Below are positions 10,737 to 18,222 of a stretch of 64,000 bases of DNA, one piece after another. The notes under the pieces are model-generated. The model ran no database searches. It saw only the letters and a list, made by a program, of their open reading frames with translations, and had not been told where the DNA came from. The stretch comes from Solirubrobacter sp963724195 (lineage in GTDB: Bacteria; Actinomycetota; Thermoleophilia; Solirubrobacterales; Solirubrobacteraceae). A program made the position numbers and the translations under genes. Within the stretch, counting starts at the first letter, position 1. Each line of letters begins with the position of its first letter. Where the stretch lies: assembly GCA_963724195.1 (NCBI GenBank), contig CAVRTQ010000024.1, forward strand, positions 62,001 through 126,000, in the 5' to 3' direction.

Positions 10737-12880
10737 ACGACCACCTGATCGAACCGGCGCAGCGGCATCCGGCGCACGTCCTTGCCGGTCTGCGGCTCAC
10801 GCGCGCCGGACCGGTACTGCGGGATCCATTCCATCTCCACTCCTTGGTCGGCGGCGGCGTGCAGGGTCCAGTGCGGGTCCCACAGGTGCGGCCGGGCCAG
10901 CGCGCACAGGTCCGCGCGGCCGGCGAGGATGATCGTGTTCACGTCGTCGTAGCTCGAGATCGCGCCGACGGCGATCACGGGCAAGCCGACCTCGTTGCGG
11001 ATGCGGTCGGCGTACGGCGTCTGGAACGAGCGCCCGTAGGCGGGTTGCTGGTGCGGCACGACCTGGCCGGTCGAGACGTCGACGATGTCGCAGCCCGCCG
11101 CCTGGAGCCGCCGCGCGAGGGCGACCGCGGCGTCACCGTCGAAGCCGCCGTCGGCCCAGTCCATCGCGCTGATGCGCACGGACATCGGCTTGTCCTGCGG
11201 CCACACGGCACGGCACGCCGCGAACACCTCGAGCGGGAACTTCGCGCGGTCCTCTCCGTACTCGTCGTCGCGCACGTTGAGCAGCGGCGACAGGAAGCTC
11301 GACAGCAGGTAGCCGTGGGCCATGTGCAGCTCGAGCAGGTCGAAGCCCGCCGCCGCGGCCCGCTCCGTCGCCGCCACGAACTGCGCGCGCACGTCGTCCA
11401 GGTCCGCGCGGGTCATCTCGCGCGGCGTCTGGTGCGCGTCGTCCCACGGAATCGGCGACGGCGCGATCAGCGGCCAGTTGCCCTCCTCCAGCGGCTCGTT
11501 GTCGCCCTCCCACATCAGCTTCGTCGAGCCCTTGCGGCCGGCGTGCCCGAGTTGCGCGCCGATGGCGCTGCGCGAGTGCGTGTGCACGAAGTCGACGATC
11601 CGCTTCCACGCCGCCGTGTGCTCGTCGCGATACAGGCCGCCGCAGCCCGGCGTGATCCGCCCTTCGGCCGACGTGCAGATCATCTCGGTCATCACGAGCC
11701 CGGCGCCGCCGAGGGCGCGCGCGCCCAGGTGCACGAGGTGGAAGTCGCCCGGGGTGCCGTCGACGGACGTGTACATGTCCATCGGGGACACGACCACGCG
11801 GTTGCCCAGCTCCAGCGCGCGCAACCGGAAGGGCGTGAACATCGGCGGGGCGGCCGCCACCGACTCGACGAACTCCGGGTCGCGCAGCTTGAGCTCGCCG
11901 AACGTGATCCGGCGCGAGCGCGTGAGCAGGTTGAACGCGAACCGGCGCGGGTCCTGGTGCACGTAGCGGCCGATCCCCTCGAACCACTCCAGCGAGCCCT
12001 GGGCCGCGCGCTGGGTGGACTCCACGATCGGCCGGCGCTCGGCCTCGTAGGCGTCGATGTCCCCCTCGCGCACGGCCCACGCGAGCGAGATCGCGTCCTC
12101 CATCGCGAGCTTGGTGCCGGACCCGATCGAGAAGTGCGCCGTGTGCGCCGCGTCGCCGAGCAGGACGACGTTCTCACGCCGCCAGACCGGGTTGCGGACG
12201 GTGACGAAGTTGATCCAGCGCGTGCGGTTCTCGATCAGGCGGTAGCCGAACAGGTCCTCGCACTGCGCCTTGTCGAGCTCCACACCGCTGCTCTCGACGA
12301 TGAACGTCGAGCGGGAGCCCGAGTACGGGTACGCGTGCACCTGCACGACGCCCTGCGGCGTCTCGGCGATGATGAACGTGAAGGCCTTGAACACGTGGTC
12401 GGTGCCGAACCAGGCGTACGTCGCGCGGCGGCGGTCCAGCTCGGGCTCGAAGCCGTAGGTGGAGCGCAGGGTCGAGTTCACGCCGTCGGCGGCCACGACG
12501 AGATCACCGTCGAGCTCGGTGACCTCGCTGTGGAACCGCAGGTCGACGCCGAGCGAGGTGGCGCGCCGCTGCAGGATGCCGAGCAGGTCCTTGCGTCCCA
12601 TGGCCGAGAAGCCGTGCCCGCCGCTCGTGACGACCTCGCCGCGGTAGTGCACGTCGATCTCGCTCCAGCGCACGAACGAGGCCGCGATCTGCGCGTAGGA
12701 CTCCGGGTCGGCGGCCTCGAACGCGGCCAGCGTCTCGTCGCTGAACACGACGCCGAACCCGAACGTGTCGTCGGGCGCGTTGCGCTCGTGGACCACGACC
12801 TCGTGCGACGGGTCCAGCCGCTTCAACAGGATCGAGAGATACAGCCCTCCGGGTCCTCCACCCGCGATGGCGATCCGCAT
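10733..12880 (-). CDS. 2-Aminobenzoyl-CoA monooxygenase/reductase or salicylyl-CoA 5-hydroxylase fusion
   Basis: A 715-residue two-domain flavoprotein. Residues 1-345 form a class A FAD monooxygenase: GGGPGG (7-12), the DG motif ADGVNS (131-136) and the GD motif LGDAAHTAHF (241-250). Residues 345-715 form an old-yellow-enzyme-type NADH:flavin oxidoreductase with NRVVVSPMDMY, GHAGRKG, the active-site HGYLLSSFLSPLLNVR and a C-terminal GRADLCALARP flavin-binding segment. This architecture is that of 2-aminobenzoyl-CoA monooxygenase/reductase, and of proteins annotated as bifunctional salicylyl-CoA 5-hydroxylase/oxidoreductase. It hydroxylates and partly reduces the CoA-activated ring. It is the first gene of the operon and is intact. 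The accompanying RidA-like gene tips the choice towards 2-aminobenzoate. Confidence 0.88.
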   Translation of the reverse strand: MRIAIAGGGPGGLYLSILLKRLDPSHEVVVHERNAPDDTFGFGVVFSDETLAAFEAADPESYAQIAASFVRWSEIDVHYRGEVVTSGGHGFSAMGRKDLLGILQRRATSLGVDLRFHSEVTELDGDLVVAADGVNSTLRSTYGFEPELDRRRATYAWFGTDHVFKAFTFIIAETPQGVVQVHAYPYSGSRSTFIVESSGVELDKAQCEDLFGYRLIENRTRWINFVTVRNPVWRRENVVLLGDAAHTAHFSIGSGTKLAMEDAISLAWAVREGDIDAYEAERRPIVESTQRAAQGSLEWFEGIGRYVHQDPRRFAFNLLTRSRRITFGELKLRDPEFVESVAAAPPMFTPFRLRALELGNRVVVSPMDMYTSVDGTPGDFHLVHLGARALGGAGLVMTEMICTSAEGRITPGCGGLYRDEHTAAWKRIVDFVHTHSRSAIGAQLGHAGRKGSTKLMWEGDNEPLEEGNWPLIAPSPIPWDDAHQTPREMTRADLDDVRAQFVAATERAAAAGFDLLELHMAHGYLLSSFLSPLLNVRDDEYGEDRAKFPLEVFAACRAVWPQDKPMSVRISAMDWADGGFDGDAAVALARRLQAAGCDIVDVSTGQVVPHQQPAYGRSFQTPYADRIRNEVGLPVIAVGAISSYDDVNTIILAGRADLCALARPHLWDPHWTLHAAADQGVEMEWIPQYRSGAREPQTGKDVRRMPLRRFDQVVV

Positions 12881-12924
12881 TCCCTGACGGCCTACTGCCT
12901 GCTCGCATATGCTTCTGCCCCCAC
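12881..12924. promoter_or_regulatory. Short divergent control region of the aromatic operon
   Basis: Only 44 bp separate the start codons of the minus-strand monooxygenase gene and the plus-strand isomerase gene. The gap contains the palindrome GCATATGC at about 12905-12912. With so little space both transcripts probably have very short leaders or overlapping promoters. No clear -10/-35 pair can be assigned. Confidence 0.4.
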
Positions 12925-13923
12925 ATGGCTAGACCCGTCACTCTGATCAGCGGCCAGTGGGCCGACCTGCCGTTCGAGACGCTCGCCGAGAAGCTCGGCC
13001 AGTGGGGCTTCGACGGCATCGAGATCGCCTGCTGGGGCGACCACTTCGACGTCGACCAGGCGCTCGCGGACGACTCCTACGTCAAGGGCCGCCGCGAGAT
13101 CCTCGAGCGCAACGGCCTGAACGTGTGGGCGATCGCCAACCACCTGCTCGGGCAGGCGATCTCCGACCCGATCGACGCTCGCCACCAGGCCGTCGTGCCG
13201 CCCGACGTGTGGGGCGACGGCGACCCCGCCGGCGTCCAGCAGCGCGCCGCCGAGAAGATGAAGGACACCGCGCGCGCGGCGGCCAAGCTCGGTGTGACGA
13301 CCGTGACCGGCTTCACGGGCTCGCCGATCTGGCACATGCTCTACAGCTTCCCGCCGAACGACTTCGCGGAGATCGAGCGCGGTTACGAGCAGTTCGCCGA
13401 GCAGTGGAGCCCGATCATCGACGTCTTCGATGCCGAGGGCGTCAAGTTCGCGCTCGAGGTCCACCCCACCGAGATCGCCTACGACTTCGTCACCACGCGC
13501 AAGACGCTCGACGCGCTCGACAACCGCCCCGGGTTCGGCATCAACTTCGACCCGAGTCACTTCGCGCATCAGTTCCTGGACAGCGCCGCGTTCGTGACCG
13601 ACTTCGCGGACCGGATCTACCACGTGCACGTCAAGGACTCGATCAAGACGCTCGACGGGCGCACGTCGATCCTCGGCGGGCACCTGAACTTCGGCGAGGC
13701 CGGCCGCGGCTGGGACTTCGTCTCCCCCGGGCACGGCGACGTGGACTTCGAGGCGCTGTTCCGCGCCCTGAACCGGATCGGCTACCAGGGCCCGCTCTCG
13801 ATCGAGTGGGAGGACTCGGGCATGGACCGGGACTGGGGCGCGCCGGACGCGCTGGCGTTCGTGCGCCGGACGGACTTCTCCCCGTCGAACGTCGCGTTCG
13901 ACGCCGCCTTCGAACGCAAGTAG
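12925..13923 (+). CDS. Sugar phosphate isomerase/epimerase family protein (xylose isomerase-like TIM barrel)
   Basis: A 332-residue AP-endonuclease-2-like TIM barrel. Metal-ligand positions expected for the family are visible: FALEVHPTE (Glu/His), FGINFDPSHFAHQ (Asp/His), IYHVHVKD (His-Val-Lys-Asp), PGHGDVDF, and the terminal SIEWEDSG (Glu). Relatives isomerise or epimerise sugars and inositol derivatives, and some act on aromatic-derived or hydroxypyruvate substrates. It is transcribed divergently from the aromatic operon, 44 bp away, and its stop codon abuts the convergent regulator gene. The substrate cannot be read from the sequence. Confidence 0.85.
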   Translation: MARPVTLISGQWADLPFETLAEKLGQWGFDGIEIACWGDHFDVDQALADDSYVKGRREILERNGLNVWAIANHLLGQAISDPIDARHQAVVPPDVWGDGDPAGVQQRAAEKMKDTARAAAKLGVTTVTGFTGSPIWHMLYSFPPNDFAEIERGYEQFAEQWSPIIDVFDAEGVKFALEVHPTEIAYDFVTTRKTLDALDNRPGFGINFDPSHFAHQFLDSAAFVTDFADRIYHVHVKDSIKTLDGRTSILGGHLNFGEAGRGWDFVSPGHGDVDFEALFRALNRIGYQGPLSIEWEDSGMDRDWGAPDALAFVRRTDFSPSNVAFDAAFERK

Positions 13924-14647
13924 TCAGCTGCGGACGGACATGAGATAGGCGATGTGCGCGCGCATCGCCTTCTCGGCCGCCGCGGGCTGCTCGGCGGCGC
14001 ACGGCGCGGGCGATGTCCCGGTGCTGGCGCAGGATCTCGTCCGCGTCCACGACGGTGCCGATCTCCTCGATCAGCCGCGGCTGCAGCACCTCGAGGATCC
14101 AGTCGGTGAACGACAGCAGCAACTCGTTGCCGGCCGCGCGCGCGAGCGCCCTGTGGAAGCGCGTGTCCGCGGCGTTGAACGGCGCCGTGCCCGGCGCGTG
14201 GCCGGTCTGCTCCTCGATCGCCGCGAACAACTCGTCCGCCGCCCCATCCGTCGCGTTCGTGGCCGCGAGACCCGCCAGGGGCACTTCGAGGAACATGCGC
14301 GCGTCGAGCAGCTGGGCGAGCGAGACGCTCTCGGTGGCGAGCATCATCGAGATCGACTCGCTCACGTTGCGGCTCATGCCCTCACCCGGGGTGCGGGCGA
14401 CGAAGATGCCGCCGGAGCGGCCACGCCCGACACGGATCAGGTGCGAGGAGGCGAGCAGCCGCAGGCCTTCACGCAGCGTCGGGCGGCTGACGCCGAACTC
14501 CGCCGCGAGCTCCTGCTCGGTGCCGATCCGGTCGCCTGGGCGCAAGCCCTCGCGCTCCAGGTACCGGCGCAGCTCGAGCGCGATCTGGTGGCTCGCGTCG
14601 GCGCTCGCGGGGGTGAAGCGCGGCTCCGGGAGCTCGGACGCCGTCAT
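13924..14647 (-). CDS. GntR-family (FCD-type) transcription regulator
   Basis: A winged-helix GntR N-terminus (ALELRRYLEREGLRPGDRI, then AAEFGVSRPTLREGLRLL, about 20-70) is joined to an all-helical FCD ligand-binding domain (ARMFLEVPLAGLAA, FHRALARAAGNELL, ILRQHRDIARA). The last 27 or so residues shift frame near 14005: one missing base restores AAEQPAAAEKAMRAHIAYLMSVRS and a stop at 13924, directly next to the isomerase stop. FCD regulators usually bind carboxylic acids or acyl-CoA-like ligands, so control of the adjacent aromatic operon or isomerase is plausible but unproven. The start overlaps the end of the upstream TetR gene. Confidence 0.83.
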
Positions 14648-15278
14648 CCTGGATCGCGGCCGACATCAGGCGGGTGCGCAGGAAGTCGAACGCCTCGTCG
14701 AACTCGTCGATCGCGGCCGTCCCCATCCGCGCGGCGCGTGCGTTGATGGCCAGCAAGATCGCGACGGTGGTCTCCCCGACGATCTGCGCCTGCAGTGAAT
14801 CCGCCTCGATGCCGAGGTCATCCGCCAGGCCGTGCGCGACGAGCCCGACCATCGGGAGCATGTGGCGGCGCTGCAAGGCCCACAGGTCCGGGTCGGTCAC
14901 GATCGCGATCTCGCGCAGGCGTGCGAAGTCCGCGTCGTCGTCGCCTCGAGGTGACACCAGGCCGCGCGTGGGACCCTGCTGGTGCTGGTCCTCGCTCACC
15001 AGCCACTCGCGCACCACGTCATGGACGGGCAGACCCTCCGGCCGGTGTGCCAGCCGGGCCGCAAAGCGGTCGATCGCGGCCTCGTAGACCTCGAAGACGA
15101 TCCCTTCCTTGCTCGGGAAGTACGTCGAGACCGTGCGCGGGGCCACGTCCGCGGCCTCCGCGATGGAGGGGATCGTCGTCGCGTGGAACCCGTCACGGGC
15201 GAACAGCTCGAGCGCGACCCGCGTGATGGTGGCCCGCGTCCGATCCTTCTTGCGCTCCCGGAGGCCTGGGGACGTCAC
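14640..15278 (-). CDS. TetR-family transcription regulator
   Basis: About 212 residues, GTG start at 15278. The N-terminal HTH reads RATITRVALELFARDGFHATTIPSI (in two parts) then EAADVAPRTVSTYFPSKEGIV, a textbook TetR DNA-binding domain. The C-terminal ligand domain has no obvious relative. The open frame continues past 14647 into the GntR gene as low-complexity sequence, so the true stop is probably an ATGA overlap at 14644-14647 hidden by one missing base; the left coordinate is therefore approximate. Two 13-bp direct repeats lie just upstream. Confidence 0.8.
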
Positions 15279-15311
15279 GGTCCGGATAGTACCCGGTCAG
15301 CGCAATTCGAT

Positions 15312-15343
15312 GCAACTTTGCGAGTCCATGGCAAGTTTGCGAG
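15312..15343. promoter_or_regulatory. Direct repeat GCAAnTTTGCGAG upstream of tetR-like and HD-GYP genes
   Basis: Two 13-bp copies differing at one base lie at 15312-15324 and 15331-15343, 19 bp apart centre to centre (about two helical turns). They occupy the 162-bp gap between the divergent TetR gene and the HD-GYP gene, a likely place for operator sites. Which protein binds is unknown. Confidence 0.45.
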
Positions 15344-15440
15344 GGCCTGCAGCGTTCTACACCGCCGGTCGCGGAGCCTGACCGCGCTGAAATGCTTGAC
15401 CTTGGTGAGAGCCGACACGACACGGTCGAGGAGTACGTTG

Positions 15441-16607
15441 ATGTCCGAGGCTCTCCGGAGCATGTCCACGAGTTCCCATCTGCAGCGCGTGAGCGCGTAC
15501 AGCGCGCTCTTGGCCGAGGCGTTGGACTTGGACGTGGATGTGCTGCGAGTGGCCAGCCGACTGCACGACGTCGGCATGGCCGGCGTGCCGGATTCGGTGG
15601 TCACGAAGCCGGGGCCGCTGACGGCGCAGGAACGCCGGGAGATGGAGGAGCACGCCGAAGTGGGCTGCGCGCTGCTCGGGGGCTCGGGCGTGGAACTGCT
15701 GGACACGGCGGCCGAGATCGCCTGGACGCACCACGAGCGCTGGGACGGCAAGGGATACCCGCGGGGCTTCGCGGGCGAGGACATCCCGATCAGCGGACGG
15801 GTCGTCGCGGTCGCGGACGCGTTCGACGCGCTCACGACCGACCGGCCCTACCGGCGCGCGGGAACGGTGGACGCGGCGATCGAGACGCTGCGCGCCGAGC
15901 GCGGCCGCCAGTTCGACCCGGCCGTGCTCGACGCCCTGATCGAGCGGCTGGACGATGCGGTCGAGATCCTCGAAGCGTTCCCCGCACCGCCGAGTGAGCG
16001 CGTGGAGCCGCTCAAGGTCGAGGACGGTGCCCCGATGACCTTGCAGGCCGCCGCCGCGACGCTCGCGATCTCCCCTTCACGCCTCCGCCGCTGGGCGGAC
16101 GAGGGGCGGATTCCCGCTGTGCGCACGGCCGGCGGACATCGCCGCTTCCCGATCGAAGCGGTGCGCCGGCTCGCGGCCGAGCGCGGCGTGCGCCCGATCG
16201 TCCGCCCGGTCAACCCGCCCGAGACGCCGCTGCCGCTGCTCACCCAGTCCGTCATGGCGCATGGGCGCCAGATGGCCGCCGCGGCCGCCTCGGCCGTCTA
16301 TCGCGAGGGCCCGCCCGGCTGGTTCGCCTCCGACTCGGCGCGCCCCGAGCTCGACGACTGGCTCGAGATCCTCAGCGAGGGTTGCCGGAAGGGCGTGTAC
16401 GGGCCCGTGCTGCAGGCTTCGGATGCGCTGATGCGCCGCGCTCACTCGCACGCCGCCAGCCTGCTCGAGCGTCACGCGTTCCTGGAGCGCTTCGGCCAGG
16501 TGGCCGTGCGCACCCTCGTGCGGGCCGGCGCCGACCGCACGGAGATCGCCTCCACCCGGCGGCTGTTCACGTCGCTCCAGCAGGCGCTGCTGCAGACGCG
16601 CGACTAG
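15441..16607 (+). CDS. HD-GYP phosphohydrolase domain fused to MerR/excisionase-type DNA-binding domain
   Basis: 388 residues, ATG at 15441 preceded by GAGGAG seven bases upstream. Residues 1-190 are an HD-GYP domain: H13, LHDVGM (HD at 42-43), HAEVG, HHERWDGKGYPRGF and GRVVAVADAFDALTTDRPYR. Such domains hydrolyse cyclic di-GMP or related dinucleotides; the usual Lys after HDxG is Met here. Around residues 195-245 comes a helix-turn-helix of MerR/excisionase type (LAISPSRLRRWADEGRIPAVRTAGGHRRF in the DNA, shown here shortened as SRLRRWADEGRIPAVR and GGHRRFP). The last ~130 residues are helical and unrecognised. The pairing of a signal-cleaving domain with a DNA-binding domain is unusual and suggests a regulator. 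Confidence 0.85.
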   Translation: MSEALRSMSTSSHLQRVSAYSALLAEALDLDVDVLRVASRLHDVGMAGVPDSVVTKPGPLTAQERREMEEHAEVGCALLGGSGVELLDTAAEIAWTHHERWDGKGYPRGFAGEDIPISGRVVAVADAFDALTTDRPYRRAGTVDAAIETLRAERGRQFDPAVLDALIERLDDAVEILEAFPAPPSERVEPLKVEDGAPMTLQAAAATLAISPSRLRRWADEGRIPAVRTAGGHRRFPIEAVRRLAAERGVRPIVRPVNPPETPLPLLTQSVMAHGRQMAAAAASAVYREGPPGWFASDSARPELDDWLEILSEGCRKGVYGPVLQASDALMRRAHSHAASLLERHAFLERFGQVAVRTLVRAGADRTEIASTRRLFTSLQQALLQTRD

Positions 16608-16674
16608 GCTGAGCTCTCGCGAGCGCGTGCGCGCCAACCCTTGGGAGCCGCGGTCCGTTGGGTAGGGCCAGAGG

Positions 16675-17121
16675 GTGGCCAAGAACCAGCGCTTCATGCC
16701 CGTCCTGCCGGAGGCCGTGTGGGCCGTGCTCGCGCGGCCTGAGTCCTACGGCTACTGGGTCGTCGGCTCCAAGGTCATCCGCGACGCCGACGCCGCCTTT
16801 CCGGCGGTCGGGACCAAGCTTCACCACACGATCGGCTTCGGTCCGCTGACGTTGAGCGATCACACGGAAGTCCTCGAGGCTGAGCCGCCGCGGCGGCTGA
16901 AGCTGCGGGCCAAGGGGCGCCCGATCGGCACGGCTTCCGTCGAGCTCGTCCTCGAACCGCGCGATGGTGGGACGCACGTGTGCATCGTCGAGGACCCCGA
17001 CCAGCTCTACACGCCGCTCAAGTACAACCCCTTGCTCCAGCTCGCGACGCGGGTCCGCAACGCGGAGACGCTGGCGCGGCTGGAAGAGCTGGCGCTGCAA
17101 GAGCGCGCATTCCCCGATTAG
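16675..17121 (+). CDS. SRPBCC-family protein
   Basis: 148 residues, GTG start at 16675. The START/SRPBCC helix-grip fold is suggested by VLARPESYGYWVVGSKVIRD near the N-terminus, GTKLHHTIGFGPL, DHTEVLEAEPPRRLKLRAKG and GTHVCIVEDPD, the alternating-strand pattern of polyketide-cyclase/dehydrase-like proteins. These bind hydrophobic ligands; no catalytic function can be assigned. It stands alone, 67 bp after the HD-GYP gene. Confidence 0.75.
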   Translation: MAKNQRFMPVLPEAVWAVLARPESYGYWVVGSKVIRDADAAFPAVGTKLHHTIGFGPLTLSDHTEVLEAEPPRRLKLRAKGRPIGTASVELVLEPRDGGTHVCIVEDPDQLYTPLKYNPLLQLATRVRNAETLARLEELALQERAFPD

Positions 17122-17174
17122 ATGGGTAAGGCTTCCGTATGACGGAACCGCACCGGCCACTGTCGGTCGTGACC

Positions 17175-17311
17175 GGCTCCTCAGTGGGCCATCAGTGGAG
17201 CGGTGGCGTGTTGTCCATCCCGAGTCCGTCAGGACCGGCCGCAGTCCGCCGCGAAGCGATCGCCTTGACACGGCGCCGCGGAACTCCCCAGACGCGGCGA
17301 GGCCCGGCGCA
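17175..17311 (+). repeat. ~140-bp direct repeat, copy A
   Basis: Begins GGCTCCTCAGTGGGCC and ends in a GACGCGG-rich tail. It shares with copy B an exact 21-bp block whose core is GAGTCCGTCAGGACCGGCC, and an exact block GCGATCGCCTTGACA, separated by similar spacing. The rest of the two copies differs by scattered substitutions and small indels. The block GTCCGTCAGGAC is itself partly palindromic. No protein is encoded consistently in both copies. Confidence 0.75.
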
Positions 17312-17471
17312 ACGAGTCCGAGCGGAACGCCACACGCAGCGGCGACGAGGGCGCGGGCCGCGTGAACGGCGAGCACAGCCCGCGGCGTCAAGCAACTCGC
17401 AGCTTCGCGTGCGATCCGCTTGACCGTCCGGGCGGGCGTGCTCGTCACCAAGCGCACGCACGGTGCCACGC

Positions 17472-17527
17472 CACGCGAGAAGGCGGCAGTTGGTCAACCA
17501 CAGGTTGACCAAGTGAGCTCTCGCGTG
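17472..17527. promoter_or_regulatory. Nested inverted repeat, element 1
   Basis: Outer arms CACGCGAGA (17472-17480) and TCTCGCGTG (17519-17527) enclose inner arms TTGGTCAACC (17490-17499) and GGTTGACCAA (17503-17512) around the trinucleotide ACA. All four arms are perfect. A related element lies at 33296-33348: the right half from the inner arm outward matches at 21 of 25 positions. The shared symmetry points to a protein-binding site or a structured element rather than a simple terminator, and there is no T-run. Confidence 0.6.
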
Positions 17528-17656
17528 CCCCGGTGGCGCGTTGCCGCTCGCGCTATCGGGGGGTGCCGTACTGCGTCCGCTGGGGACGCCCACGTCGGCA
17601 CCCCTCGCGGACGGGCCCGAGCGCACACGTCCACGCCCGGGCTTACCGGCGGAGCC

Positions 17657-17799
17657 GGCTCCTCACTGGGCCGTCAGCGGAGCGTGGCGGGGTTGTCAAC
17701 AGCGAGTCCGTCAGGACCGGCCGAAAGCCGTCGGGCAGCGATCGCCTTGACAACCGCGACGCCGCGGAGCTACCCGGACGCGGCTGGCACACCGCGCCG
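17657..17799 (+). repeat. ~140-bp direct repeat, copy B
   Basis: Begins GGCTCCTCACTGGGCC, 482 bp downstream of copy A in the same orientation, and ends just before the thioesterase stop codon. It keeps the same conserved blocks and order as copy A. The divergence suggests an old duplication or two independent copies of a dispersed element. Confidence 0.75.
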
Positions 17800-17811
17800 A
17801 CCGAGCGAGCG

Positions 17812-18220
17812 CTACGACCTGGGGCGCACCGCGATCGTCACGCGGCTCACGGCGACGAGGCGGTCCTCGCCGTCGGTGTGGTCGACCTCCCACACCCACG
17901 TGGTGCGGCCCCGGTGGCGCGCGCGAGCGTGCGCGGTGATCCAGTCACCGCGCGCCGGCTTCAGGAACGAGGTGTCGTTGGAGGAGCCCATCGCGGCGAA
18001 CCCGTCCGGGTGCACGACGGCGACGGTGGCCTCGGTGGCGATCATCTCCGCCAGAGCGGCATACGCGCCGCCGTGGACGAGCCCGAACCGCTGGCGCACG
18101 CGATCGAGCGACCGGGAACCGGGCGACCGCCTCGCCGTCCCCGATCGACACGACCTCGAAGCCGAGGACGCCGTCGAGGCAATCGGACTCCTCGACGACC
18201 TCGCCCCCCACCTTCGGCAT
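17812..18220 (-). CDS. PaaI-type hotdog-fold thioesterase
   Basis: About 136 residues, starting at ATG 18220 (MPKVGGEVVEESDCLDGVLG) and ending at 17812. The hotdog-fold signature RFGLVHGGAYAALAEMIAT, with the HGG turn before the central helix, and GSSNDTSFLKPARGDWI are typical of PaaI-like thioesterases. These hydrolyse stalled aryl-CoA esters, sparing CoA in phenylacetate-type pathways. A frame break near 18115 separates the first 35 residues from the rest; one extra or missing base repairs it. It follows the aryl-CoA ligase by 2 bp and is last in a three-gene operon divergent from the paa oxygenase genes, which fits the PaaI role. Confidence 0.8.
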
Positions 18221-18222
18221 CC

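Larger units (their letters stand above)
17122..17811. other. 690-bp gene-free region with diverged direct repeats and a nested palindrome
   Basis: No credible coding frame lies here. It separates two convergent genes (SRPBCC on plus, thioesterase on minus). It contains a ~140-bp direct repeat in two copies and, between them, a 56-bp nested inverted repeat; these are listed separately. The rest shows nothing I can name. Confidence 0.7.

Noticed and set aside
10844..12946. Long plus-strand open frame opposite the monooxygenase/reductase
   Set aside because: Antisense shadow; the minus-strand protein has complete FAD and OYE motifs.
17122..17811. Toxin-antitoxin or small regulatory protein in the gap
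   Set aside because: No frame has a start with an RBS and typical codon use; repeats A and B do not encode the same peptide.
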